Below, piece after piece: positions 41,070-52,740 of a stretch of 64,000 nt of DNA. This stretch comes from Symsagittifera roscoffensis. Lineage: Eukaryota > Xenacoelomorpha > Acoela > Convolutidae. Position 1 is the first letter of the stretch. Each line of letters starts with the position of its first letter. The position numbers and the translations under genes are program-made. The stretch covers positions 15,813,872 to 15,877,871 of the forward strand of contig NC_087068.1 of NCBI RefSeq assembly GCF_963678635.1, written 5' to 3'. Under the pieces are notes generated by a model. That model did not search any database. It was not told where the DNA came from and worked only from the letters and a program-made list of their open reading frames with translations.

Positions 41070-43617
41070 ATTTTATAATGATATCGGAATTTCTCGAGCT
41101 AAACTATCATAAATCTGTAAACCTGAAAAAAAATATATGTTCAATCAGGGTTGGACTCTTTCCGATACAAATTTTTCCAACCTTTAATTGAAATTAGACC
41201 TACTATGACAAATCGAACATGAATACCCGGGTTGATCTTCATAGATCAAAAATGCTACTGAAGCGATTCCATGCTTGGCATATATGGCAAAAAGCTATCA
41301 TCCAACTTCCTCACACAGAAAGTATTTGACTAATTTTTTGTCCATCCACATGCGTTAGACTTAATTTTCACAATCGAACAGCGAGTCGAAAAAAGTTTTA
41401 AAATATCGAAAAAAACTAAACCTATCATAATTGTTATATGTCTATTTCCAACTATCTTTAGCAAAAATATTTTCGAGAAAAATATGCAAGTAAGACAAAT
41501 GCTGAATGTTAAAAAAGCAACGGAAAAAACTTACGAAACATAGATAGATTTCTTGAACTGACAACCGTGGAGCCGAAAAACAGTTTGCAAAAAACTGAAT
41601 AAAGAGGTCATCCCCTAAAAACACCAACAAACACACACACGCTCGCACACACAGACACACACATACAAACTTTTTTCGCTCCTCAATTTACGCAATATGA
41701 AGACACTGAGCCAAAATTACATTATCCGAAACTTTCTATATACAGAAAAATTTCAAAAATACAGAAAATACTGAAAAAAACTAGAAACCGGAGTTGGCAA
41801 TTAACAACCAAAATAAAAACCAAACTACGAATTATACAAATTTTCAAAACGCAGACATGCACTAGAAAAATCCGCTGGTTGACAAAAGTAAAGATTTCAG
41901 AAAATGATTCAGAGATTCCGTTAGACAGGTGTTTTCATGGGCTTCATAACTATTTTTGATCATTTCGCTGCAATCATTCTTTTAGTTTTTGACAGCAAAT
42001 ACTTGTAACGTTAAAATAATTTCATGGAAACATTCGTACAAAGTTAATTGAACAATTTTCCGATGGCTGCACTCAAAAGTTAAAAAAAATTATGAAATTA
42101 ACAAAAAATGTTGCCACTTTTAGTGTTGTTAATCAAAAATGTTGCAAATCAATGAAAAGCATTCGAAAAATATTTTGCAAGCAAACTTAAGAATAGAATC
42201 GGCTATTTTTTGTTCCAGAACTGTTCAAATCGAATCGGTTGTTTTTTTTATTGTTTTGTGCAAAATAAACTTGGATTAGCGGACACGCAGGCCAACGTTT
42301 TCTTTGAGGCAAGTCCGAAAAAACCCTACGCCATAATTCGTTCCCACTTTGAAAAGTGCTCGGAACAAAATATTGATTTCGTGAAAAAAGCAAGAAACAA
42401 AAAGGATAGCTGGTTGCTGTGCAAGTAGCATACAAGGATCCGACCATACTCATAAAAACTACAAATTAATGTTCTTCAAACTATAAAGTTCTTCAAATAA
42501 GTGTCTTTTTTGTACACGGTGAGATGATAAAACTATACACAAGCGTAAAAATGTAGTAAAGTAGGCTTAATCGACAACAGTTGTCTTCAAAAAGAAAAGA
42601 ATGAAAAAAAGCGAATTTTGATCAATTAAAAAAAATTTAATTTCTTGCCAGGGAAGCGTCAAATATAGCTTTCAAAATTAATTTCCGTTAGGAAAATCAA
42701 GTTTTTTAAGCCTGAATGACCAATTTAACAAATTATCTTCTATATTTGGTCAAAGTTTGACGAAAAACCAAAAATTAGAAACCGTTTTTCTCGACACTGG
42801 AAAATTTTTTAATGGCGTTCGAATCACAACTGAAAGGGCTTTAATATGATCTATCTCAGTCCGATGATTATTTGTGGTACCTAATTTTGCGCGAAAAAAA
42901 ACAAAAGAGAAAAAACTAAAACACCCGAATACAAAGTTAAACGGCTAACCATTTAACAGCTTCCTGTAAAATATTTGATGGTCTTTTCAAAATTTTGTGT
43001 GACCTGCGTTTTATTGTGACTCGACTACATCGCTCACTATTCACACCAAAATATTCTTAAATTGAACATTTTTTCTCGACAGGGATTTCTTTCCGAAAAT
43101 TTTTCACTGCAGCTCAAATTAGGACGTAGAATGCTTCAATACGATATCCAGCGGTTTTTTGTCTTTGACTTCTATGCTATGTAGAGACTAAATTCATCCG
43201 ATAGCGTCATTAAGTGAAAGCCAAAAAGTATATGATTCTCAATTTTTTTATTAAAAAATGTAAAATAACGTCTAAACTGAAAATCATTATTTGGAAGACT
43301 ATTTACAGAAATTACACAACATTGACACAGAATGAAGACTTCTCTTCAACCAAGCAGCACGTTATTGCACCTCTTAGCATGTAAATCAATTCAACAAGCC
43401 AACATCTATCAATACTGAATTCAGACCAGAATTACAGAACTAGTTAAAAGTGACTCAAAAAATTATAATTTGATTTAAAAAAAACAGTAATGTTACAAGA
43501 TCACGGACTTAGAATCTAATCAGAAGGAAAAACTATGATAAATGAACGTGTTATCTTAATCTCGCTGATGCTTAAGGTTGGCTTATTGACTATTTACTAC
43601 TTCCATCAACTGTCCAT
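41070..43617. other. Intergenic interval, hnRNP start to centrin end
   Basis: It should hold the hnRNP promoter, but no core element is clear. There is a CA-rich microsatellite at about 41628-41668 and one possible plus-strand terminal exon (42280-42428). The remainder is AT-rich without structure I can name. Confidence 0.5.
42280..42428 (+). CDS. Possible terminal exon of an unrecognised plus-strand gene
   Basis: After an acceptor-like TTTTGTGCAAAATAAACTTGGATTAG the plus strand reads 49 codons to TAG at 42426, with less biased composition than the flanks (segments such as FFEASPKKPYAIIRSHFEKC and FVKKARNKKDSWLLCK). I do not recognise it and found no upstream exon. It could be chance. Confidence 0.28.
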
Positions 43618-43755
43618 TCAAATGTCGTTGGTGCTTCCCATGATGATGTCTAGAAACTCCTGCTGTGAGATCTCCCCGTCGTGGTCCTTGTCAAACTCGG
43701 CAATCATGGCTCTCAACTCGTCTTCACTGATTTCATCTCCTAGCTCCCTAGCTAC
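43618..43755 (-). CDS. CETN: Centrin exon 3 (EF4, C-terminus)
   Basis: The acceptor is GCATTTAG|GTAGCT; stop TGA at 43620-43618. Encodes [20 protein letters not shown], then EF4 and the C-terminus GSTNDI. Confidence 0.93.
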   Translation of the reverse strand, partial: VARELGDEISEDELRAMIAEFDKDHDGEISQQEFLDIIMGSTNDI

Positions 43756-44752
43756 CTAAATGCAACAATTATACTTAAAATAGAATCTAGCAAAACACTT
43801 CAGTTTAAATCGCGCAATTTCCATTAGGCTCCCATTTGAAGATATTTAGGAAGTTATTAAATAATACTTATCAGAAGCTGAAATATGATTGCTCAACCAA
43901 ATCTAGGAAACTACGATCTAAACAAAATACGAATAGTAGGCTTCAACTAAGCTAACTAACTCACTAACTAAGCTCGACTGCCTTTCAATCTATTTAGTTT
44001 GTTTGAACTCGTTTAACAATTTTAACAAATCAGTACCTGCTTCAAATTTTTGAAGGAGATCTTGCCCGTTTCATCTGAGTCGAACAGCTGGAAGGCCTTC
44101 AGGACCTCCTCTTTGGGGTCCTGAGCTAGAATCAACTCCTTCATAATCTCGGTGAACGTCTCCAATGAGATCACATCTGTGGCTTCTTTGTCGTACTTCT
44201 GCATGATCTGTTGTGTCTCAGATTTGGTCTTCATGAATCCCAACGCACTCATGGCTACCTTGAAAAACACGCAATTCAGCAAGTTAGTCAACAAATAAAA
44301 ACCAAAGGGGATCAGATCATTGGGTTGACCAAGGGGTCGGTTCCCAGAGGGTGGATGATTTTCCAACCCGCCCCTTAAGCCGTCACTGAATCTGAATGCC
44401 GTAAATTAAAGTTTACAACTCAACTCCATTTTAAAAGTTACATTGTGTTTTTTTTCCGCGAAAAATGTGTTTTTCTCATTCGATTCAAATTTAAACTCTT
44501 TTTTTTTTAAATAAGAATCTGCCATTGCCTTTCTACCTAAATTAAATGACCATCTTGTTCTTTAACATTTTAAACCAAAATTTGCCCATCGTAAAATATG
44601 AATAATTTACGTGCCTTAAATTCGTGGTAATTTATCGATCCATCTTTGTCCGAATCAAAAAGCTCAAAAGCCTCCTGTATTTCATTTAACTGGTCACTGG
44701 AGAGATTTCGAGGCGCCTCCTTCTTCCTGACAGCTGACTTGGCTGAAGACAT
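43618..44752 (-). CDS. CETN: Centrin (caltractin-like EF-hand protein)
   Basis: Three exons (44752-44615, 44258-44037, 43755-43618), all phase 0, encode 165 residues, the usual centrin length. A short basic N-terminus precedes four EF-hand positions: EF1 canonical ([12 protein letters not shown]), EF2 degenerate ([12 protein letters not shown]), EF3 nearly canonical ([12 protein letters not shown], with Asn at position 12) and EF4 canonical ([12 protein letters not shown]). The motifs [18 protein letters not shown] and [11 protein letters not shown] are centrin hallmarks. Centrins are Ca2+-binding proteins of centrioles and basal bodies and also act in nuclear export and DNA repair complexes. 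The ATG is at 44752-44750; codons upstream in frame lack an earlier ATG. Intron 1 appears to use a GC donor. Confidence 0.93.
44037..44258 (-). CDS. CETN: Centrin exon 2 (EF2, EF3)
   Basis: The acceptor is GTTTTTCAAG|GTAGCC and the donor GAAGCAG|GTACTG, phase 0. Encodes VAMSALGF through KISFKNLKQ. Confidence 0.93.
44290..44396. mobile_element. Possible hAT-type terminal fragment in centrin intron 1
   Basis: Read on the minus strand, about 44394-44370 gives CAGTGACGGCTTAAGGGGCGGG, resembling hAT terminal sequences. No second terminus was found, and the left limit is arbitrary. Confidence 0.3.
44615..44752 (-). CDS. CETN: Centrin exon 1 (start, EF1)
   Basis: ATG to [10 protein letters not shown]. 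The exon must end at GAATTTAAG|GCACGT (44615) to join exon 2 in frame at the conserved EFK|VAM position; the donor is then GC, not GT. Confidence 0.88.
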
Positions 44753-45439
44753 TTCAATCGCGTGCAAAGATTGAAGTTACATTCAAAGATCTAAAAAATG
44801 GATTAAAAATATATTCCCAGCAAGAAATTATATCGTCTCGCCGACCATTGTGAAACTCACCCTCTTGTCTGGTATTATACAACCGGTCGCTATATTTTTT
44901 TATTTTGCCAATCCTTTTTTAATTAAGAGGAGCCGCATAACTTATCTGTTTGCCCAACTCTCCAAAAAAAATTTTGATGAACAGAAGATCCAATTCAATA
45001 GCAATGATGAGCAATGCCGGACCAGAATTCGCTACGAACCAATCTCGCGTGTATTTGTCGGTCTATTATGCTTTTCAGTTAGCCATTCATGGCGCTGATT
45101 TGTTGTTCCCAGAACGTCCGAAATGACTACCAGAAACTATGGCGCAGGGTGGATTTTATCCGCTCGATTTCAAGTTTATCAAAAAAGACCATAGGTGGGT
45201 TTAAATTAAAGCTCTACTGCTCGCAATTCAGTGTCGAGAACAACTGGTCTGAAATTTTACGTTTTCACTCTAATTCGACGAACTGAATGAGAGGCGGAAC
45301 TCCACATCGGTTACTACTGTGGTTTTCTATGAAAATAAGTATTTATACTTTAAGCTGTCCGCTTGTTACCTAACCTTTTCTCTCCTACGACATCGACAAA
45401 ACAGTGGAAAATGAAGAACATAGCCAATCGAAGATTGGA

Positions 45440-45720
45440 AAAGAATAATGAACGCAAGTAAACAAAAAAACACTGACTTTCTTGAAAAACCTCCACTTTC
45501 AAATTTCCAAAAAAAAGATGCCCTTTAAGCTCTTTGAATTTCTAAAACAATTTATGATTGTCGCTTTTTTGTTAACATGAATCCAACTATAGAAAACTGG
45601 ATCAATATGTAAAGTTTTATTCCGCTGGAAATCTAAAAATTAAATTCCACTTTCGAAACTATAAATCGTTCACGTTTTTTTTGCGCCATTTCCACGTTCG
45701 TACTTGGAGAGTGGCTTTCA
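45440..45720 (+). repeat. Dispersed repeat body (CTGGATCAATGGG family)
   Basis: One of six same-orientation copies sharing, in order, GAACGCAAG.AAAC, GCCCTTAAAGCTCTTTGAAT, GAAAACTGGATCAAT, TTCCGCTGGGAAATCT, GAAGTCGATCACG and a TTCGATAGTGGAG end. This copy is the most degraded at its right end. Confidence 0.6.
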
Positions 45721-48384
45721 GCAGATGAATTTCAATTGAACTCAAAAAGTGCTTATTTACCTAAGTGCATTCATAAATGCATCAATATGTATGAATGCAC
45801 ATCTGTGGTTATTAGATACTTTTAAGACTTTTCCGGAAAAAAAAAACAAAAAAAACCAGCAAGACCTATATAAGAGTCTTCACTATGTTCATTACTCTTA
45901 GAAGTACAACAATTTCGAGAAAACTTTGAAAATTTTTGAATTCTATTTAAGATTATCTAATTCCCTAATTGTTTTATTCAAATTAATAACGTCAGATCAT
46001 TCCACGCTACTTACACAGCAACTGGCCAGCCTAATTGCTCCGACCAATGAACATGGGTAGGAACTTTGTATTCGTGTGTTTTTTGTTTTCAAGCAAACTC
46101 AGGTACTACAAATAATCATCAGAATCGAGTAACATAACATATTAAAGTCCTTTCAGTGGTCATTCGAAGAACATTAATAAATTTCGAAAAACTTGGGTTT
46201 AAAAATTTGAAATTTTGTTCTAAATTCGAGCTAACAAGGTGAATGTGCAGGCTTACAATAGTTTTTTATGCTTAATTTGAGCCGTGAAAACTAAGTTTTT
46301 CTCAAGTAAAGTTAGTTTTTGGAGTTTTTAGCGCCATTTTAGGAATCAAAAACTTAAAAACATTTCCACAAAACTTTCTTTTTGAAAATTAAAAATGTTC
46401 ATTTTTTGGTTATTTAGCCGTTTTTTTTTTACAAAAACTGTTTTTGCAACTGGCATTTTTTACTATATTGGCCTACCACACCTTCCAGTGCTGATTTGAA
46501 TTAACCGATTAAAAAAACATTGGAAAATTCATACGCGTTTTTCTTAAATTGAGTTTAAATTAGAGATAAGATAAAAGCTGCCTACAATTTCGACATTATC
46601 ATGGTGCAGTTCTTTTGCAAAATTTGCAACCACAATTTTACCTCAAAAAGGAGCCAGTTTTTTTGAAGTTAATCAAGAATTACATTAAAACTACCAAGTT
46701 AGTTGATGAAAATATTATCATAATAAGTCCCTTACAGAGCCCAATAAAGTTCTAGAAGGGTAAAATCTCCAAAAATCTGTATAAGAGAAAATAGTTGAGC
46801 TTCATACTTAAAAAGGTCATTCTTACTATATAAAAGTCATTTTAAATTAGTTGCTTAAAAACAAATTTCAAATGTTTTTTGCAAATTTTGGAGCATTTGA
46901 TCAATCCAGAACTTTGTTTGGCTGTGTGAGAGGCTACTTTTGATTTGACTTTTCATCGGATAAATTGGTAGTTTTAGCATAACTCAGTATTAACTTAAAA
47001 AAAGCCAGAGTAACCTAGTTTTGGGGTAAACATTTGGTTGCGAGTTTCGCAGAGTAAATTGCACCATGATAATTCTGGTGAAATTCCAAGCATCATTTGT
47101 TCACTTCACTTTTTGACTAGTCTTAACTCAATTTGAAAAAAAAACGTGTTTGAAGCTGCAAGTCAAACGTTTAAGTTTCGGATAATTTAAATCAGCACTG
47201 ACAATTAGTAGCGGTAAGACTTTAGATAAGAAACAAAATAAATTTCACGCAGAGAGAACAGAGACACAAACACTGTACACTGAAACGCTTATCTCGATAT
47301 GTTTCTAATGGTATTGGTTTTGTTAATGTTTTGAATGTTCAAGCTCTCGAAATTGAATTTTTTCGCAATGAGCTCTTTTTGGTTCTTGCTTGCCTGGATT
47401 AGCGAATATCTAAGCTTATTCACACTGTTTTTTTTTAAATTATAATCTGATTATGTTTCGTAAGATGAGCGCAACCTATTACTAAATTAAAGGCTCTACG
47501 CTAGAGCTCTGCTGAACTGTTCTTCATTAGTCAGCTGTTCTTATCGTTTTGAACTAGGTCAACAAATTGTGCGGAATCCAACGGCTCCACTAGTACATTT
47601 CTATCCGAGTACTAATTATAACTAGGCCCACAGAAGCTAATCGCTATGCAAAAACCTCGAATCGCCACTATTTTTTCCTTCCACTGAATAGACCAATCAG
47701 AGTCAGGGTAACATTAAAAATTTACGTTAGCCGCATATAAATCTCAAAAACATCAACTTTATTCATCTTCATGACTAAATAAAGATTTGAACAAAATTAA
47801 ATTTGAAAAGAAAAAAGCCTTTCGAGTAAGCTAAGGCTCGGACAAAAACACGAAAAATACCATTTTCTAATGTTCCAGTTCTGTTCAATTTGATTGAACG
47901 AACTGAAACCAATACTGTTTATTCAGGTCCATGTCAGTTTTGGAGCCATCATGGAGCTAAATACATAAACAAATTTTACATTTAATATATTTTATGATCC
48001 AGCATCTAACTTAGCATTTAACTTATCACTCCAGCATTTAACATTTTAACGATGAATACTGGGTGTATCTTTCTTGAGCTGTCCTGTTTTTGATCACTGA
48101 TTATCAGATTTTTTCAGTGGCACAAAGAAGCTTTCATAGAAACTTTTACACAGAGGCGTATAAAATATACACCTGTAAATGCATTAAACTAAAACACTTC
48201 ATGTCATTTTTAAGGCTCATGAAAATTTTTACCTCAAATGATCAGCATTTGTCCGAAACTGAGGGACTATCTCAATAATTTTCAATCTCCGCAAAGCAAA
48301 TTTCCGTTTCTCTCCAAAATCTTAATTGGCAGCATCTAGAGCGCACGTTTCTAAAATTTCAAATTATTTAGTTTTCTAAATGAA

Positions 48385-48700
48385 CACCGAGGCGAAGCAG
48401 AGCTTCGCAGCACTTGCGATACAACGCAATCATATAAAAAAAAAACAATTCAAAAAAATTGAAAAAAAAACTAGGTGAACCAAAACGTTTATATGTCTCG
48501 ATAAGACAACTAGGGGTGCAGAGGCGACGGCGTTACCTCTAGGCCAAGTGCAAAGGAAACTGGCAAAAACAAGATGCAAATTTGTAAGAAGAGTTGTTTA
48601 GGGGAAAAAGTCTAAATCCTGATTACAAGACACTTGCTTTTTATCAAGTGCAATAACACATCTGATAAATTTCCATGTCATAACCTTTTATTGAGAAGTA
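48385..48700 (-). repeat. Hairpin-bracketed tRNA-like repeat unit
   Basis: A perfect GCGAAGC-AGA-GCTTCGC hairpin (48392-48408) marks one end and a CACTTG...CAAGTG stem-loop (48631-48650), preceded by AAAAAGTCTAA, marks the other. Between them the minus strand reads a tRNA-like GGCCTAGAGGTAACGCCG. Related units occur at 59.80-60.42 kb and, in part, at 24.5 kb. Confidence 0.6.
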
Positions 48701-49670
48701 AAAGTTGTTAGGTTGCTACAGAATTGCAAGAATTTCCCTCGTTTTATTTTATTCTGTTCAAAGCAAGCAATGTAACAGAAAAAAGGTAATTGTATTGGAA
48801 AAAGTGTAATCAATACGCTTCTTGGTGTAATCAATAAGCTCATAAAACCAGTTATTTAATTCGAGGGAAAAAAATTTCGAATTTTTTTCAATACAGGAAC
48901 CAGGAACCCTTTTTCAAAACAGGAACCAGGGTCACGCAAAAACATATGGCCTAATTATGTGGTTTGGGTTTTTTTTCAAACTACATAACTAATTCACTCT
49001 TTACATTAAATCATTTTCAAAAATAAGACAACTCGCAAGAAAAGACAACTCGCAATGGAAGACAACTCGCATTCAAAGACAGTTTGCAATATACTCACCG
49101 CCTCAGTCGCGCCAACGAGTGGCGAGCTTGCCGACAGAGGGTAGGACTTTATACGAAATTTAGAGCCCCTTAAACCTAGAATACAAAGTTTCCAAATTAG
49201 CTTCAAAATTTGCGAGTTGTCGCTTTCTTTTAACTTTGCGAGTTGTCTTTTGTTGCGATTTGTCTTTTTTGAGAGTTGTCGCGGTACCAATCAGTTCAAT
49301 AATTTCATGCTCCAAATTAATAATAGCATTTATGAAATTTCTTGTATGCATAAATAAATTGGAACCGATCGCAATTTTTTTAAACAAGAGATGCACCACA
49401 AAAATCCTCGCTTGAACCAAGCAACAAACTTGCTTCGATTCGCAAAGAAGTCGAGATCTGATGCCAGCAACGAACAGCTATTTACTAACGCCCTTCAAAT
49501 TTTCTATGAAATTTCAGCGAAAAGTCCACTTGTCAGCCAACTCAAAAACAATATCATTAACTCGACCCAAAAAATGCCCTTCACTCGCTTATTACCCCTC
49601 AAAACTGAAAACGATTTTATCAAAAAAAGTTAACTAAAAATCTAGCAGCAAATAATTACAAAAGCTTCAA

Positions 49671-50090
49671 TTACAGAGCTGTCGAGAAGTAACACTCTGG
49701 AAAGTTTTTCATCAAAAGGAAAGCTGCTCTAGCTTCCATTGCCAGTGACTCTTTAGGTGGGCTGCTTACTGGGGTGATAAGCTCTGAAACTCCATCTTCA
49801 TCAATCGTTGTGTTTTCAGCTGATTCTACTTCCACTCAAGGAAAAAGGAAGTCGTCGACTGGCTGGGTCACAAAGTTGCAACCGAGAATTTCAGGATAGT
49901 CTATCTGAACCTGATCAGCTACTTCTTCCATCATCTGCATTGAACAAAATTAGTTCTCCGTGATGGTTATTTGCACCACATGTTGCTCCATAAGTCCTTT
50001 CGCATTACTTCAACACTGCAAGACTTCAATTGAGAGAATCATTTCAGCCAAAAATACACCGGAGTTTGCTTTTCGCACTTGTACTTTGAC
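49671..50090 (-). pseudogene. Decayed ORF, product unrecognised
   Basis: One minus-strand frame runs about 140 codons from 50090 to a TAA at 49671, with three internal stops (TGA, TAA, TGA). Its content looks like protein rather than AT-rich noise: a segment MMEEVADQVQIDYPEIL, then FVTQPVDDFLFP, then SELITPVSSPPKESLAMEAR and a C-terminus FPECYFSTAL. I do not recognise the family. A remnant transposase tail or a retropseudogene are both possible. Confidence 0.35.
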
Positions 50091-51139
50091 CATATAAGTC
50101 AATAACTTCACAGTAAAATAGATGGTTGTTTTGGACAGATAAAATCATATTGGGTTGCTGAGACTAACTTATGTGTGAATTCGCCAAAAAAAGAGTAGTT
50201 GATAGTAGCTGATTTGAAAAACAATTTTTTTTAGTTCTGAGTTGAGAGCACCTTCAATTCAAATGCGTGAGTTCCGATCAATTTTTTTTCTGGATGTAAT
50301 TGGGGAGAAATTGCTGACTCAATATCAAAAAGTATTTTTCTTTAATTTTGATGAAATCTTGTGACGTAAGCTCAGAAATGATAATTTTTTGGAAACAAAC
50401 TACTTGAATTCTTATTCCAAATCTCGTCATACAAAATTTTAAACCTTGGAAGTCTCGATGAAAGCTAAGGAAAAGAAAACATAGCTGAAGAATTTAAATA
50501 ATTTGGGTTTTGGGCGTGAAAAAATAAGAGCTTGAAACAGGTTTAGAAGTTCAGCCGCAAACTTCAGGGTTTGATTTTGATATGAATAGTCTTCCTCCCT
50601 TTCATGAAAATAAATGCCCATAAAGTTGCTTGAAGTTTATTTGAACTTCTTTAAATTATGTAACAAACAAAGCGCACAATCTCAAGCAGAGCAAAAATGA
50701 ATGATTCCATCTCCCAAATCTAAAATAACCCCGCATCATAAACGGACAAAAGCAACATTAATACATTTTTACAAAACATACAAAAAATCAGTCCGTATTA
50801 ACAAAATTTACCAAACATACTATAAAAAAAGACCAAACCAGCCCTCTTTCAGACATGCCCAAAGCATCCTATCCCACAATTTTATTGTAAAATTTTCGGA
50901 GCTCTCAGAGCTGCTTTTTCAAGAAAAGCTTTTTAAAGAATTGGTAAATTTTTTTCTATGTGTCAGATTCGAACATGTGACCTCGAGATTTGAAGTGTCA
51001 TTTTCACGCGCATCTGCACGACTGCCCCAAGAAAGATTGCGAAATCTTGACACCAATGTTGCAGGTATAGATGCCAATAAATTACCATTGCTATGTAGCG
51101 AAAATTCCACCAAATATCATAGCCGAGACATTTCGAAAA

Positions 51140-51402
51140 AAGTCATGAAAGCAAGGAAACTGAAAAAACAACTTCATATTTCAAAAATCAACTCAAAATA
51201 CATGGCCTTAAGGCTCTTTGAATTTCAAAAATAAATTGAGATTGATTATTTAAATATAATTATTCAAATTTGAGAAAAACTGGATTATTAGGTAAGTGTT
51301 TTATTCAGCTGGGAAATAAATTACAATTTCGAAAAAAGAAGTCGATCACATTTTTCCTGGCCTTTACACTTTTGCTGTTTGATCGTGGAGTTTGCCTTCC
51401 TT
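51140..51402 (+). repeat. Dispersed repeat body (CTGGATCAATGGG family), copy 2
   Basis: Matches the 45.4-kb copy in block order (AGCAAGGAAAC, CTTAAGGCTCTTTGAATTT, AAAACTGGAT, CAGCTGGGAAAT, GAAGTCGATCACA, TTTGCTGTTTGATCGTGGAG). A tRNA-like segment in antisense (50959-51032) lies just to its left. Confidence 0.6.
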
Positions 51403-52019
51403 TAAACAAAAAAAATTGAATTTAAAAAATCAAAAGTCAAACCGTGAAAAATCTATTTTGAACGTGATTAAATTTTCAAGATTTTTCCTCAAAAAAAAAC
51501 AACAAACAAACATCACCGATACCATTATGAAAAATACACTACGTTGATGACTTCGACTTTTGATAAGTAAAACTAGTTCTAAGTGCGTCGCTGAACCTTC
51601 GAACAGTAGCTTAGGAGTCTCACGCCCTTCCAAATGCGCCACGGTCGCTTAACTATCGGCAAACAATAGCCATAAATAAAGCAGAAAACATATGCTTTGA
51701 AGTTTCCAAAGCTACAGATCGTGATTATGACCACCAAACGAGCACTTTTGAATGCAGGTTAGAATGAAAAGAGGCATATTGATACACTACGCTCGCTAGC
51801 TCCCAAAAGTAAACAAGATAAATTATGAGTAGCAGCAAGCAAATCACAAACTGCAGTTACAACAGGCAGCAATACGATGGTGAAACTCAATTTATTTGTT
51901 GGACAAATTAAATAAATTATTGCAGGATTGCAAGATACTTAAAGCATTATTGCATGACTGCGCGAATGCGGACGCTTATAACATAATTTTAACATAACAA
52001 ATAAAGGAATTGCGAATTG

Positions 52020-52310
52020 AGTCAATGAACGCAAGGAAACAGAAAAAAAAACTTTAGCAACCGAATTTCAAATTTTAAAATAGATTGCCTTAAAGCCGTT
52101 TTACTTTCCAGAACAACTCATGATTGACACTTTTTTTGATAAAATTAACGAACTTTGAGAAAACTGGATCAATGGGTGAATTTTGTATTCCGCTGGGAAA
52201 TCTGAAAAATCAAATCCTTCGGAACTAGAAGTCGATTGCGTTTTTCGTGAGCTTTCTTCTTTTGCTCTTCGATAGTGGAGCTTGTCATCCTTCTATACAG
52301 AGGCAAAGAG
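52020..52310 (+). repeat. Dispersed repeat body (CTGGATCAATGGG family), copy 3
   Basis: Has GAACGCAAGGAAACAG, GAAAACTGGATCAATGGGTG, TTCCGCTGGGAAATCTG, AGAAGTCGATTGCG and CTTCGATAGTGGAGC. It runs on into a TATACAGAGGCAAAG block, a degraded form of the GCGAAGC hairpin. Confidence 0.65.
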
Positions 52311-52740
52311 AAGATTTGGGGTCTTTAAAATGCACAAAAAAGAACAAAATTTGCATGTTTTTAAAACTAAAGGCAACCACATTAACTTTGCATGTAATAA
52401 ATTGGTAAGTGTTAAGCCAATTTTTTTAACCAGGGGATGAGTCCTTCGAACTAAGTTATTTACGGGGAAAAAGTCTAATACCCGATTTCAATACCCTTGT
52501 GTACTGAATATTAATAAAAGAGGCAAAGGCTAATAAATACTAGCTGTTAGCTTGAATTCAAAACAAACATGGCAGAATTTTTTTTTACATATAACGTAAA
52601 AATTATTTCTATTCGCTTTAAAACTGACTATTTATGCGCAGTTACATCAAAAGAACACAATACGTTACGTTCATACAATAGGAGAAATAATTTATAAAAA
52701 TATTTCGAATGAAAATAAATCTTGAAAAGCTCCGCCAATA

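Larger units (their letters stand above)
44753..52740. other. 8-kb intergenic interval, repeat-rich
   Basis: I find no intact gene between the centrin start and the RCC1 stop. Repeat bodies occur at about 45440-45720, 51140-51402 and 52020-52310, tRNA-like pieces at about 50959-51032 and 51560-51655, a hairpin-bracketed unit at 48385-48700, and a decayed ORF at 49671-50090. 45.7-48.3 kb is plain AT-rich DNA. Confidence 0.55.

Noticed and set aside
44850-45098. 82-codon plus-strand frame upstream of centrin
   Set aside because: No splice signals or domain, and not supported by anything beyond frame length.
50701-51234. A 177-codon plus-strand frame with an ATG
   Set aside because: It runs through a tRNA-like segment and into the CTGGATCAATGGG repeat body, where other copies have no such frame. 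Composition is low-complexity K/N/F/S. Treated as chance.
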